Shown piece after piece: positions 15,376 through 24,650 of a DNA stretch of 64,000 nucleotides; position 1 is the stretch's first letter, and every line of letters starts with the position of its first letter. Position numbers and translations under genes: made by a program. Under the pieces are notes generated by a model. That model made no database searches. It worked only from the letters and a program-made list of their open reading frames with translations, and was not told the origin of the DNA. This DNA comes from Cristatella mucedo (Eukaryota; Bryozoa; Phylactolaemata; Cristatellidae), in the NCBI GenBank assembly GCA_009760855.2, contig WPIO01000002.1:13441001-13505000 (forward strand), given 5' to 3'.

Positions 15376-18300
15376 TTTTGCACATTGATATATCACGTTT
15401 GTGTTGGTACTAGTTTTGTTACTATCAGTGCTGTCAATGTCACTCACAGAGTCTTGTACATTTGCTAATCATAAATTAAAGACTCGTAGGATGCACATAT
15501 GATGATCACAGCCACTATCGGGATTTGCCATTACAGCTCAGCCTTGACCTTGTACGGCTGCCATGCATACATGCCAGTAAGGGTTGTAGTCATGCTCACT
15601 TGATCAATTCGCTTCTCTTTTGCTGCATGAGCCCTCTAGCTGTGTTTAAAACAATAATGCTGATATTTGTATAGCACCCTTTGAGAACCAAACCTCTCTC
15701 AATCGACTATCTTGTGGTAACTTGCAATTCGTTGGGTGTCCTGGTGTTTTTACACGCATGGCTGATTCTATCTAGTTATCTACATCTAACAGTGCCCTTG
15801 TCTACCTGTCTGTTAGTTTTGGCATTTACCCGATGGATTTGCATTCTTGCCAAATAGCTTCTCTGAACCTCACTTTGCAGTAAGCTGGGTGCTGTGTAAA
15901 GAGTCCCCATACATTTGTCACAACCATAGCAATTATTACTGACTGCTTTTTTGATGGCCTGAAAATATGCTGGAATCCCTCAGTTCGCAGTTGGCCATAG
16001 CGTCCCGAAGGTGGCGTTGCAATGCCTCGATCTCGTGATGTGTTGCACGAGGAGTTGCTAGTGTGAACAGTGAACGAAATATGGTCATAGCATGCCAGGG
16101 TATGCATGTGTGTACTGCGCTCCTAAAAAAAATATACACGAATCTCACGTGAGCAGGCGTTAACAGGCTTTTTCTGTATAGCCTGCTATCACCTTCAGCT
16201 GCTGCAGAACTGTGTGGGCACACTTGGCATGCAACGAAATAAGATGTGCTGGCTCATTGTGGCCACGGATGTTGGTCTGGTGGACATGGCATTAATTATG
16301 TTCAGGTCTTCGAGTTTGTCCTACTGCATCGGTGCCTGGCCATCTTCTACCCTGCAGCCACTGCCTCGACCATTTTATTTGACCTTAGCGTATGCCATGA
16401 GAATTGACTGTGCCACGAGAAGGCCACCGAGACTAGGTGTAACTGTAACGCTGTAGTACCTGTAGTAACTGTAATGTAGAGACCGACGGTTGCTGATGTT
16501 GGCACGTGTTAGTTTGACAGGAAACAGAAAATACGTGGAGGAACTGTACCTTGGTGTTGTGCGTGCTCCTGACTAGATGGTTAGTGGTCCTTGATGTGGC
16601 TTATGGCGAGGTCAGTGACTTCTGCTGCGATGACCCTTTGATGTGGCTGAATGTTATGTAATTCCAAATGGCTGCTGAAGAATGGAAGAGACAGGTGGAG
16701 GTAGCTGCTTAGCTTGGCTGGTGGAGAAGAGACACGTCCCTAGACTTGGTGCAGAGCGTTACTTTGGCGGTCCATGCATGGAGAGCTGCTGCGGGGGTGG
16801 GGGGGGCTGAGGGAAGGAAGGAGCAGTAAATAGCCTGCATCAAAGCTGCAGTGCGTATCGTTGCTCTGTTGCTCTACCTTTTTTATGGCAGTGTCATAAG
16901 TCTTCTATGGGGACAAATGAAAAAATGCTGAAAACGCTTGGCCGGCAGCCATTGTTGAGACTGAAAGTGTACCGATGTGAGCTATTAGAAAGCTGAGCAT
17001 TGATTCTTTCTTCTATTGTTGTAGCCCTGTGCAACATTCACCGTCTAATCTCGGTGCTGGCTCCGTGCAGCAGGCCACTGCATTTGTTGCCCACACTCGT
17101 TTGTTCTGTTTAGGAATGGCATCGAGCGACTGATGACTGGCCAGGGTATTCTACCGGATGCAGAAGGAGTACGTGTGACTGGAAGGTAAATCTGACGCTG
17201 CTGCAATTTTCCTTGACAGGCCTTCGATAATTCTTTCTGTTGGTCGTGGCAATTCTGTAGTAGTTGTGTCAGTTTAGCCCAGCACCCTGGCCAGACTGCA
17301 CATGCATCAAGATACAGGCACCCAGTCTTTCAAGAAAACCGCATAGCATTGCAGTCTACCGTGTATTATGCAATCACCATACCCACCTGGGTGGGTGTGT
17401 CGATGCTTTGCTACAATCACAGTACAGCTGATCCTTACTATGTGCAAGGCAAGTGCCTGCAGCCTCATTCACAATATAATAATAATAATATAATAATTCA
17501 CTTGATAAAGCGCCCTCAGAGAACTCAATCTCTCTCTAGGCGCTTTACATTTGCTGCAAAGGGAAATGCAATTGAATGAATATCTTTGCCTTTCGTCCTG
17601 CACAGCCCCTCGCATGGTGTGTTCTTACGGTATTCAGAGATTGATGCCGACGGCTGGAGTGTAGTCAAAGTCCTCAGACGTTGCATGGCAAACGTTGACA
17701 GCCGCCTGCAGTGAACTGTGAGCAAATAGCAAATAGAAGCAGAGCTGCATGATTGTGGCAGTCCTAGCTGGACCTAATTGTATGTGAAATATCGGTCGAC
17801 GAGCAGCTCAAAGGCCACAGGTCACTCATAGTGTCAGCAGCATGATACAAGTCCATCACATCACCAGACATTGGATTAGTAGCAGCTGCGCTGCATGTGA
17901 GGCTGCTCAGCCGGCTATGGCGAAATGCTCGGTGCATCGTCGCATGTATCCATCCTCTTTGTACACGGCAAGCGAAGACGACTTGAACACTATGGGAAAA
18001 CTGTCCTTTGGTGGATTTAGAGTAAGGCTATACAGAAAAGCATGTCAACACATGTTCACGTGAGATTCGCCTGTAATTTGTAGAATCATATACTTTTAGA
18101 AGTACATGCTTTTGGGCCTAGTCAACATTTGTCCATTCTATTGTTCCTAGGGGCATACCAAAACAGTGAAGCGAACTTCGAGGTGCTATGTCTGTGCGCT
18201 GAATTTGATCACTGCAGTGAGCTTGGCATAGCTATTGCAATCAGTAATGCAATGCATGCAAGTGAGACGAATTCACGTGCATCGGAGCTGAAGCCACCAA

Positions 18301-18693
18301 GGTTCATAATGCTCCAGATAGCGTTCGGTGACCTCAGAGGCGCTATGCTCACAGCTCGAATTTGTATCGAAGTGTAAGCCATATAGGCGTGTTGCAGGTC
18401 ATTGTCCGATAAAGTCGTTCGTTCTTGTGGCTAGCCAGGCTTGCTCTCTGGCCCCACATTCGATACTGTATACAGCAGCGTTCGGCATTTGGTTGTCGTG
18501 TCTCTCCCATATCGCCCCGCCCGTAGTGCACAACTTGCCTTGAAGATGCCGCTTTTGCCAAAGCATGTCAGTAGCTGCATTCTAACAAGTTGGATTTCAT
18601 TTTAAATTCAGGAGTCCACTGGGCCATGATCTGACGGAGGACGTCGCGTCGTGTGCTATCAGCGTCAAGCCAGTGAAGTTAAAAGGGATCTAG
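374..18693 (+). CDS. OSGEPL1: OSGEPL1: mitochondrial tRNA N6-adenosine threonylcarbamoyltransferase (TsaD/Qri7 family), 10 visible exons, N-terminal exon missing
   Basis: The family transfers threonylcarbamoyl to A37 of ANN-decoding tRNAs in mitochondria, making t6A. Exons: 374-493, 1507-1606, 2120-2214, 3900-3962, 4694-4826, 5558-5762, 5968-6116, 7830-7960, 17114-17185, 18612-18693. All introns are GT-AG. The pieces total 1150 nt and stay in phase across every junction, giving 382 codons and a TAG stop. Family signatures appear in order: [28 protein letters not shown], the metal-binding [56 protein letters not shown]. The human protein is about 414 residues, so about 30 N-terminal residues, presumably the targeting peptide, are not located. 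No frameshift or lost key residue is seen, so the gene looks functional. Assignment to OSGEPL1 rather than cytosolic OSGEP rests on remembered similarity to the mitochondrial paralogue, especially HHMEAH and the C-terminus. Confidence 0.93.
1507..1606 (+). CDS. OSGEPL1: OSGEPL1 exon b
   Basis: Acceptor ttttag| and donor AAT|gtaagc. The first base completes a GAA codon with exon a. It reads [20 protein letters not shown], matching the GG(I/V)(I/V)P.(A/V)A segment of the family. Confidence 0.92.
1960..2085 (+). repeat. SINE family A copy, degraded
   Basis: It begins gagctagtttggcccagtgg, a Pol III A-box-like tRNA head. A degraded B-box region follows, and the usual 3' tail is mostly lost. It ends just before the acceptor of OSGEPL1 exon c. 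Confidence 0.6.
2120..2214 (+). CDS. OSGEPL1: OSGEPL1 exon c
   Basis: Acceptor with a T-run then ctcag|, donor AG|gtagtg. It reads [20 protein letters not shown], corresponding to the 'T.GPGL...L.VG' segment. A SINE-like stretch (1960-2085) ends about 20 bp upstream of its polypyrimidine tract. Confidence 0.92.
2775..2945 (+). repeat. SINE family B copy
   Basis: A tRNA-like head (ctggaggtaaggtgctcac ... ggtttgagtcc) followed by the family B body. It ends in atgaggctgttgaatcagc, the 3' end shared by all B copies here. Confidence 0.7.
3372..3500 (+). repeat. SINE family A copy
   Basis: A-box gtttggcccagtggtaaga, B-box agattcgagccc, then the diverged tail gagattaaaagctctcc...gtgctgtataaatg and an AT run. 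Confidence 0.7.
3900..3962 (+). CDS. OSGEPL1: OSGEPL1 exon d (metal-binding HHMEAH)
   Basis: A 63-nt exon with acceptor tttttgcag| and donor AG|gtgggt. It reads [18 protein letters not shown] and carries the metal-binding histidines of the family. Confidence 0.93.
4455..4590 (+). repeat. SINE family A copy, diverged
   Basis: A-box-like gatttggagcacggagtaag, B-box ggggtcgagcc, tail gggttctcttagggagctat. It lies in the OSGEPL1 intron before exon e. Confidence 0.6.
4694..4826 (+). CDS. OSGEPL1: OSGEPL1 exon e
   Basis: Acceptor gtcgtttag| and donor AAG|gtgata. It contains [18 protein letters not shown] and PGDLLDK, the glycine-rich substrate loop and following strand. Confidence 0.94.
5558..5762 (+). 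CDS. OSGEPL1: OSGEPL1 exon f
   Basis: Acceptor gattgcag| and donor CA|gtgagt. It contains [17 protein letters not shown] and [27 protein letters not shown] is a hallmark of TsaD/Kae1/Qri7 proteins. Confidence 0.95.
5968..6116 (+). CDS. OSGEPL1: OSGEPL1 exon g
   Basis: Acceptor attccag| and donor CTG|gtaagg. It reads [20 protein letters not shown] then LPQASKVL. The following intron starts with the long GT/AT microsatellites. Confidence 0.93.
6198..6422. repeat. (GT)n followed by (AT)n microsatellite
   Basis: About 90 bp of GT (6198-6289), then about 120 bp of AT with interspersed acctt units. The ORFs reading CVCVCV and YIYIYI are translations of this repeat. It adjoins a SINE A tail on the - strand, which commonly seeds such AT runs. 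Confidence 0.95.
6418..6510 (-). repeat. SINE family A copy, 3' part
   Basis: In reverse: B-box gggctcgagcccc, then a tail with agagattaggttctcat and gtgctatacaaatgaatt. Confidence 0.7.
6607..6692. repeat. (GT)n microsatellite
   Basis: An imperfect GT run of about 85 bp in the OSGEPL1 intron. The 92-codon - ORF reading HTHTHT is its shadow. Confidence 0.95.
7148..7298 (-). repeat. SINE family A copy, near full length
   Basis: In reverse: ggcccagcagttacggcact (A box), aaggtctggcagaggtcgtg, gactcgagccc (B box), then the hairpin tail ctgaatagagattgagttct and gggtgctatacaaatgaatt. Confidence 0.8.
7655..7737. repeat. TAGTA-type minisatellite
   Basis: Irregular tandem units of tagta/tatag, about 80 bp, just upstream of OSGEPL1 exon h. 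Confidence 0.85.
7830..7960 (+). CDS. OSGEPL1: OSGEPL1 exon h
   Basis: Acceptor tgcttgcag| and donor TG|gtgagt. It contains [19 protein letters not shown] and [16 protein letters not shown], the nucleotide-binding GGVA.N and C(T/S)DN segments. Confidence 0.95.
8000..11640. other. OSGEPL1 intron, mostly unassigned
   Basis: AT-rich intronic DNA with no coding signal. At 9663 a stretch reading attgctggccaaaaaatcc resembles a Tc1-type terminal repeat. 10745-11420 resembles 13940-14500. I see no other feature. Confidence 0.5.
11646..12381. mobile_element. Tigger/pogo-type MITE, about 736 bp
   Basis: The left end reads accgtcggccctcgtttatc and the right end in reverse reads tacagtcgtccctagccac. 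These are Tigger-like terminal inverted repeats. The internal sequence matches the copy at 29125-29715. It has no transposase. Confidence 0.75.
12535..13790 (-). pseudogene. Tc1-like transposase pseudogene, broken by frameshifts and a LINE insertion
   Basis: Read on the - strand. A helix-turn-helix remnant (LKTSESTV) is followed by [20 protein letters not shown], the [10 protein letters not shown] segment corresponding to (Q)QD(N)DPKHT with the second catalytic Asp, and the C-terminus [16 protein letters not shown] before TGA at 12535-12537. Stops and frame changes occur throughout. A LINE 3' end (12606-12887) splits the C-terminal part. The homologue is a DDE transposase of about 340 residues; this copy is dead. 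Confidence 0.88.
12606..12887 (-). mobile_element. L2-like LINE, 5'-truncated 3' end, inserted in the Tc1 pseudogene
   Basis: In reverse it ends with the tail gcgcccagaaagagattgag and gagggcactttatcaagtg, followed by an ATT run. It shares the adjacent 3' UTR (gcatgcacagtgtcagcacg) with the copies at 27 kb and 43.5 kb. Confidence 0.85.
13795..13855 (-). repeat. SINE family A tail fragment
   Basis: In reverse: gaatagagatgaagttctct and ggggcgctatgcaaatgaat. It directly follows the 5' end of the Tc1 pseudogene and is followed by a GT-rich stretch. Confidence 0.7.
13940..14500. repeat. Unclassified repeat resembling 10745-11420
   Basis: Shared diverged landmarks in the same order include ttctacagaatcagg against ttttacagaatcagt, and aaactgctttagaagtcttt against aaactgctgtagaagtcttg. 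No coding content recognised. Confidence 0.4.
14685..14790 (-). repeat. L2-like LINE/SINE tail
   Basis: In reverse: cagtgagtgtaaaatacttaaagag, agattt ggttctct, a gtgccatacaatcg end and an ATT/ATA run. Only the tail remains. Confidence 0.55.
15175..15275 (+). repeat. SINE family B, 5' part
   Basis: Head gccctcgaggtaaggagctc, B-box-like ggattcgaatttt, then gtgggcgatcctttgtagcc. The usual 3' end is replaced by a TG/TA microsatellite. Confidence 0.65.
15281..15374. repeat. (TG)n(TA)n microsatellite
   Basis: A short TG run, then about 76 bp of TA. The ORFs reading YIYIYI here are not genes. Confidence 0.95.
15655..15710 (-). repeat. SINE family A tail fragment
   Basis: In reverse: agagaggtttggttctcaaa and gggtgctatacaaat. 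Confidence 0.55.
15720..17110. other. OSGEPL1 intron, nothing recognised
   Basis: Mixed-composition intronic DNA with a G run near 16796-16806. ORFs are short and lack motifs. Confidence 0.5.
17114..17185 (+). CDS. OSGEPL1: OSGEPL1 exon i, after a 9.15-kb intron
   Basis: Acceptor tctgtttag| and donor AG|gtaaat. The first base completes the TGG codon begun in exon h. It reads [19 protein letters not shown], the segment directly after DN.VMVAW in the family. Phase and homology together make this secure despite the long intron. Confidence 0.93.
17474..17580 (-). mobile_element. L2-like LINE tail copy
   Basis: In reverse: ttgcagcaaatgtaaagcgc, the AGAGA...TCTCT hairpin, ggcgctttatcaagtgaatt and an ATT run. 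It lies in the last OSGEPL1 intron. Confidence 0.8.
18612..18693 (+). CDS. OSGEPL1: OSGEPL1 last coding exon with stop
   Basis: Acceptor aaattcag|. It reads [19 protein letters not shown] and ends PVKLKGI-TAG at 18691-18693. It matches the (P)LG.D(I/L)...V C-terminus of mitochondrial OSGEPL1 proteins. Confidence 0.9.
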
Positions 18694-18888
18694 CGCTATC
18701 TCACGCTAGCCCTGTTGGCAGGGTATCGCGTGCGTTATAATGCTTTCTTCCTGTATGGACCATGGCAGCTTAGCAGCACTCTTGCCATACAAATGCCATC
18801 CAGATAATGAGCGTGACTGCTGGTGCTATGTACAAGTGTTGTCTACTGAAGTAGTGTAGCCATGCTGAATGCAACATTACTCCGGAGC

Positions 18889-18894
18889 AATAAA
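18889..18894 (+). promoter_or_regulatory. Candidate polyadenylation signal of OSGEPL1
   Basis: AATAAA lies 196 bp after the stop codon. A second AATAAA follows near 18970. The hexamer alone is weak evidence. Confidence 0.4.
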
Positions 18895-19529
18895 AGAGCA
18901 CAACTGCTGCCTGCTTCACCAATCTGGCCATCTACTATCGTACCTAGCACGTGGGTGCTGTATAATGTAAAATAAACTATCCTGCCATTTGTCGCATGAG
19001 TGCCCATCAGGTACCTGGGCTGCTGGTTGTGATAGCTTAGATTGCTGATAGTTGCAAAGCATTTTTTCACTTGGCTAATAACGAGTCTAACCTGGTACAT
19101 TCAACTCGGGACTTTGCACTGCCTGCCTAAAAGCCACCGGTCCGACAATGACTGCCGTAATACACCTGCATACGTGTGCCACATGCCAGCCGCACCACAC
19201 GGCCAGCGGCAGGGCTGTTTGGGTACCATGGACACACATTACCTGTCGGTATGCTGCATGCCACTTCCATCTGACCTATCGTTAGCTAGGCTTATCAGCT
19301 TGCTTGCTGACCCACCCAGCAAACACTGGCTGAGCTACATGTGTGCCTCTGATTCAGCCAGTGGAGCCGGCAATGGCAGGTGCAACTTGATCACTGCTGT
19401 GTGTTAGGAAGGCACTGCAGGCTTTGGTGGCTGCAACCCGAGAACGAAGAAGTACATATTTACAAGCTGCTTCGATTGTAACTATAGTGTGCTGCTTATC
19501 TTTGAAGCAGCCTCCAGACCGTCTGTTAG

Positions 19530-19680
19530 TGAGGTGGTTGCTTTTCACGACCTCGGCCCCGAGGTCGTGGCTTCGAATCGTGCGGTTGGCTATCCTTTAT
19601 CTCCACAGCAAGCCGTGGTGATAGCCGTAAAGGCTCTTGTGTCGCTATACAAAGAGAGGCTGTTAAATCAGCTAGTATTT
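19530..19680 (+). repeat. SINE family B copy
   Basis: Contains gaggtcgtggcttcgaatcg (B box), ggttggctatcctttatct and the 3' end gaggctgttaaatcagctag. The head holds a perfect inverted repeat, CACGACCTCGG with CCGAGGTCGTG. Confidence 0.75.
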
Positions 19681-19939
19681 TTTTTTAAGGAAGAGGCCAT
19701 CGGCCGCAGTAGGTGCTAGAAGCTCGTGCTGGGGCTGGGTTTTGGGATTGCTGTTTGGAAGCTCGGGGCAGCAGTCGTTACCGGATGCATGAATGCTGGC
19801 ATTGTACCTTATTGTACCTCATCGTACCGACGCCAGAGCCTGATTATAGAGCCGGTCATAGCCGTTTAAGTGGTTTGTTAACTGAAAGGGACGTAAAGAG
19901 CTTACCGACGTATGTGGCAAGACGGCGGTGACAGTTTAA

Positions 19940-20690
19940 TGGAACACATCTTCTGCTGTAACTCCACAAAAGTCACACGAACTCGGCTCATACGTATTAT
20001 GCTGAAGAGTTTTGTATAGCACGCTCAAAGCCTGAGCAGCTTTCGGTGTACACGGGGCAGCCAACAGACTTCGTCTCACTCAACTAGAAGAAAGTGAGAG
20101 GCCTTGCTGAGTCAGGAGGGCAGTCTAGGCAGGAAGTCTGAGTCGCATGAAACGTGCATCTCAGGATGGCGGCACAGGATGTGCCATAGTCGGCAGCGGG
20201 AGAGCAGTGTGCAATTGTATCTGTGAAGTAGATGGAAAATGTAGCATCCAAACGGCCAATATACGTGGAATGAGACCGCGAAGGAGTGTGTGTCAAGGAA
20301 GTGATTCGATGTCTTACAAATTTGCTTTGGGTGCGACCTTGATATGACGGCAGCTTGCGAGTGAAAGGGAAGCTTCGGCTTTTCTAAGCTTCCGGGTGTA
20401 GATGCTGCTGCAGTGCTTTAAATTGGCTAGATTGAGGTCAGACCAGGACTTCTTAAAGTGGTGCTCAAGCCTGTTTGTCAAGCATCGTTTGAAGCGTTTT
20501 GTTAAATAGAATGGTGCCTCTTTGACTCCGTAGACGACAGACTTAAGGGGAGTATGCTCGTCGAGAGCACTCTTAAGTTTTTTGAGTTTCCTGCGTAACA
20601 GAGAGCGTACTGATGGCGTCGGCAGAGTCTGTGTGCAGATCAGGTCATCATAATATGAAGGCTAGAAGCTGGAAAAACTCAAATTGCAAA
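19940..20690 (-). mobile_element. LINE family 2 fragment: endonuclease-RT linker fused to 3' end
   Basis: In reverse, 20680-20340 reads ALDEHTPLKSVVYGVKEAPF, typical of the linker between endonuclease and reverse transcriptase in CR1/L2-type LINEs. 20340-19940 matches the C-terminal/3' region of the copies at 20945 and 23500. The reverse transcriptase between them is missing. Confidence 0.6.
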
Positions 20691-20944
20691 GGAGCAAAGA
20701 AAAAAGGATGCCGTACGTGCGTGCTGCGGATAGCCTGCAATAAGGCCAAGATCGCTTGAGATTTTCGCGACGATCTGCGATCGTCAGCAAACTGTCAAGG
20801 AAATCGGCACGGGACCACGAACACACTACATTCGTACTAGTTAGAAGATGTAAGCTACCATTAGCTTAATGGTGCTTGCTCACGCTTAAATTGTTTAGCA
20901 ACGTTAAATTACGATATCTTGGGTAGCTAAAATATAGCTGAACT

Positions 20945-21360
20945 GCTGCATCAGTTTCAGCCTGTTCGCGCCCTCAGGTCCTGTATGGACAATAAATTAG
21001 CTGTCCCATTCCTCCGCTTAAAGACAGTTGGCGACAGAAGCTTTAGCTCTGCAGGTCCTAGACTGTGGAACTCGCTTCCACAATTCTTACGCAACGACAT
21101 CTACTCTCCTACTGCCGACTATGGCACATCTTTTTCAGCGGTCCTGAACTGCTACTTCTATGCTACTCACTACCTCAACTGCTCTCCTAACTCTGCTATG
21201 CTTCCCACTTTCTCTTTGTTGCGTGAGACAAAGTCTGTTGGCTACCGAATCCGTACCGAAAGCCGCTTAGGCTGTGAGTGCGCTATACAAAACTCTCCTG
21301 CGTAACACCCACATGGTCTTTATGACTCTGTGGAGTTACTGACGGAGATACATTACATAA
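20945..21360 (+). mobile_element. LINE family 2, 3' end
   Basis: Reads MDNKLAVPFLRLKTVGDRSF and SAGPRLWNSLPQFLRNDI, the C-terminal end of an L2/CR1-type polyprotein, then a 3' UTR ending near gtggagttactgacggag. 5'-truncated. Confidence 0.75.
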
Positions 21361-21779
21361 ATACCTTTATATTTTAGCTCTATTAACGACCACATTTCGC
21401 GGCGGAACTCTGTCGGCGGCCACATTGTTAAGCCTCATTCGTTGCAGTTTGCCGAAGAGATAAAAGTGGACGCCTTGACTTTGTCAAATGGCTGGGTAAA
21501 ACTAAGCAGCAAGACGAGCAACGTCAATAATGTCTTGATGGGGGAGTGGAACTAGCAGTTGGCTGCTATTAGTGATGGTTATGATGGAAGAGATTGTCGA
21601 TACGAATGAAACGTACGTTCGTATTCATACTATCTCCTATTCAAGGCAAGCAAGTTTGGAAACGTAGCACGGACGGCGAAGCTTAGCAATGGCCAAAACG
21701 CAATCCAGTTAAAGAGCGACAAGGGACGAAGCAGGGGTGAATGCTAGCGACGCTCAGCATTTCGTTCAATACTAGAGAC

Positions 21780-21935
21780 TGGGCCGTGATAGCCCAGGAG
21801 GTAAGACGCTCGTTTTTCATTACAGAGGTCGTGGAATCAAATCCTCTAGTGGGCGATCTTTTAATGCCAACTTCGAGCGGTGGTGATAACCGTTGAGGCT
21901 CTTCTGCCACTATACAAATGAGGCTCTTAAATCAA
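21780..21935 (+). repeat. SINE family B copy
   Basis: Head gccgtgatagcccaggaggt, B-box ggaatcaaatcc, body gtgggcgatcttttaatgcc, 3' end atgaggctcttaaatcaag. Confidence 0.75.
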
Positions 21936-21984
21936 GATAAATCTACTTGAGACAGTGTTACTCTTGGGTGTAGCAGCTTCCACG

Positions 21985-22070
21985 TTCTGATAGAACTTGG
22001 CCGAAAACGCAACGCTCGTGACGGTGCTAGTCCTGGTGTAACCGTACCGGCGTCGTTGCAGGCCTGAGTG
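21985..22070 (+). repeat. Dispersed repeat with an in-frame ELGRKR-like reading
   Basis: It shares about 45 bp with 50145-50200 and 50812-50870. On the + strand it reads ELGRKRNARDGASPGVTVPA. Confidence 0.45.
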
Positions 22071-22139
22071 TATTATGAGGGTGAATGGGTTGACAATTCT
22101 TTCTCCGCCATAGGCAGAACTGGCTTCTTTTTAGGCTTA

Positions 22140-23490
22140 CTTGCGGCTTTGCCCTCGCCCTAGGCAGCTAACGCGTAGGAAGGCTAGAAGTCGCTGTGGG
22201 CGGACAGTTGCCGATGCGACGATGCAGTTCAATCAGCAAGAGACCAAGATCGATGTCAGCTGCGCAGCTGTTGTCTATCTCACGTCTCGCCCTCCCACGG
22301 ACCTGGATGCCGACAGGGCGGCCCGGGGAGGGGGCGATCTAGCGGCTGGGATCCAGATCAACTTGTTCAACCAATCGACGCCAAGCTGGCATGGAAGGGC
22401 GGAGTCAAGGATTGTCAACCCTCCACACCCGTTAGCCTGGCCCACCGTACTTTAAAAGGTCGGGCGCGTACGTTTAGCTCACTTCTGCAGGCTCCATCTC
22501 ACGGGCTCCCTCCGTGCTGCTAATCTTTTCCGTTCAGCCATACGTTTTGAGGTGCTGAACTGCACTCGATTTCACTAGTGCGTCTACGACACCTTCGGGC
22601 TCGGTTTCGCATCCCAGGAGGCTGCTCCTGCCCGCTCGGTCTGCTCTTGCTCGGTTCCACGTTTACTTCTTTGTATCCACTTTGCTTTGCATTTGCTTAA
22701 ACCTCGATCGTCGCCGCAGTAATTTGCCCGACGTGTGCACGATAGAATGAGGCTAAGGATGGTGGTTAAAAAGAGGTAACTGGGGAGATAATTCCAAAAA
22801 CCTAGGTCGTACGGCAGAAGCTTCTTCCGAAATTTGCCTTACGTCCGGTGGCAGGATAAAAGGGTAGAAATCTCCACTTCTAGTCCTTCCTAAGACGAAG
22901 GTCAGCTGATCAACTATTCTGACAGCGGAACCAACTAGTTACTCTTCACTCAAGGACGGAGCCTTAGTCTCGAGTTCGGGTCCGAAGTTAGAGCTTGTCA
23001 GGGAAGCTATGTACGCTTCAGTAGCTCATAGGCGTAGCAGCCCTTGCAAGATCGGTAAAGCGCTGCCTCTTTGAACCATCGCCCCAAAAAGCGATTCGAG
23101 GTCGCTTTTACATAAGATTGGGTATTCTGGTTGAATGAGAGCTGACGGTTGAGTATATGTGATTCTCACTTATTGTACATTCCCCAACTATCTTTCATTT
23201 CCACCCAACTCAATTTCAGTGCTTGTCAATCGCGAGAAAACGCAGACCACGCTGAGCGACCAACACCTGTTTAACCTATAGAAACCGAAAAGGCGAGGCA
23301 GTGCTACGTGGTTATGCACCCACCATGCTCGCGTGGCTTACGAACCCGGTTGCTAAATGCCTATCGCCTCTTGACTTCCTGCGCTGGAACACGTAAACAG
23401 GGCATCGGCTTGCACATGTCCGGTGCGTAAGTTTACACCAGACGACTGCCGACAAAAACCAGCGACGCTCGAGCCTTGTTGCGTGGCCAT
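22140..23490. other. Unassigned, promoter- or LTR-like features
   Basis: Moderately GC-rich. It contains tactttaaaaggtcgggcgc near 22447, a TATA-like site before a pyrimidine-rich stretch, as in LTRs or core promoters. No paired LTR or polyprotein was found nearby. Confidence 0.25.
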
Positions 23491-23499
23491 CGACTAGTA

Positions 23500-23770
23500 G
23501 ATACTCTCCTGCTGCTGACTATGGCTCATCCTTTTCAGCGGTCCTGAGCTGATACTTCCATGCTACTTACTACCTCAACTGCTATCTTGACTCTTCTGTG
23601 CTTCACACTTTTTGTTTGTTTCGTGAGATGAAGTCTGTTTGCTACCTAATGCTTACCGAAAGCCACGTAGGCTGTTAGTGTTCTATGCAAAACTCTCCTG
23701 TGTAACGCCCTCACAGTCTTTATGACTTTGTGGAGGTACAGACGGAGATAATCGCATTACATCAATGCAA
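23500..23770 (+). mobile_element. LINE family 2, 3' end
   Basis: About 80% identical by eye to the 21100-21350 region (ctcctgctgctgactatggc ... tttatgactttgtggaggta). Frameshifted and dead. Confidence 0.75.
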
Positions 23771-24234
23771 TAAAATATACCGATTATAGCGTAACTCGGC
23801 AGCAATGCAGAGCTACCCTACCTTGAGGAAATGACTCCGTATTTCTTGAGCGTGGCGATGTCCAAGGGAGGTACAATTCTTCAAGGGAGTCATACAAATT
23901 TATTGTTATTATTCGACATCATTGGATGGTTACAGGCTTCAAGTACCAGCCATACCTGGCTGGCGTACAACAGCTCTGTTAGGGCGCCCAGAGCGCCTCT
24001 CGCCTGCGTGACCCTATGACCCTGCATGACCCGAGGTCTAGACCCCAACTGTGCCAGCTTCCGGAACATAACAGATATCCTATAGCTTTTGTGCTGTCTA
24101 GCTCTAGATTAACGCCGAACCCATTGCTCGGAAACCACGGTCATAATCTGGTTCATTTAGTGCTCCAGCATTTAAATAGAGAAATCGACCAAGCCCGGAT
24201 GCATCGTAATATTGACCCGATATAGTTGCTTTTG

Positions 24235-24650
24235 ACGTACATGGCTAACGCCAATGTGTGGATGCCTTACGAGTTATTTGAAGAATGGCTGCAATCCTTC
24301 GATGAAAAAGGATTCTCCAAAGCATCGCACGAGTTTTTATGTATTGACAGTTACGAAATTTATCAACCATTGTAGAAGTCTCGCGTGAAGCTAGGCTGCT
24401 TTCCGGCTAAAACCGATTCCGTGTATCGGCCTTTATCAACTAGGGCGCAATTCAAGTATTGAAGTTTTAAGTATAAGAACGGGTAGCTGCTTTGGATGGC
24501 TATTCTAGGAAAAATACGAGTCTGTCTCTAGCCCATGCATTATTGAGGGTATCGGTATAGTCGGCTAAAGAAGATGCACATGATGGATTCGACCAACATT
24601 CACATTTACACCAGACTATAGCACGCGAACAAGTTCTCACTACAGTATGC
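24235..24650 (+). pseudogene. pogo/Tigger transposase (DDE_1) remnant
   Basis: MANANVWMPYELFEEWLQSF corresponds to the (A)NKKAWM...FEEWL.(S/H)FD segment of Tigger transposases. FLCIDSYE lies where the catalytic 'LL.(L/V)DN' strand belongs. After the TAG, KLGCFPAKTDSVYRPL matches 'IKL.FLP.NTTS..QP(L/M)'. Later codons resemble the helical region that follows. Several stops; dead. It may be related to the Tigger MITEs in this window. Confidence 0.7.

Noticed and set aside
20147-20347. 66-codon + ORF
   Set aside because: Antisense to LINE family 2 sequence.
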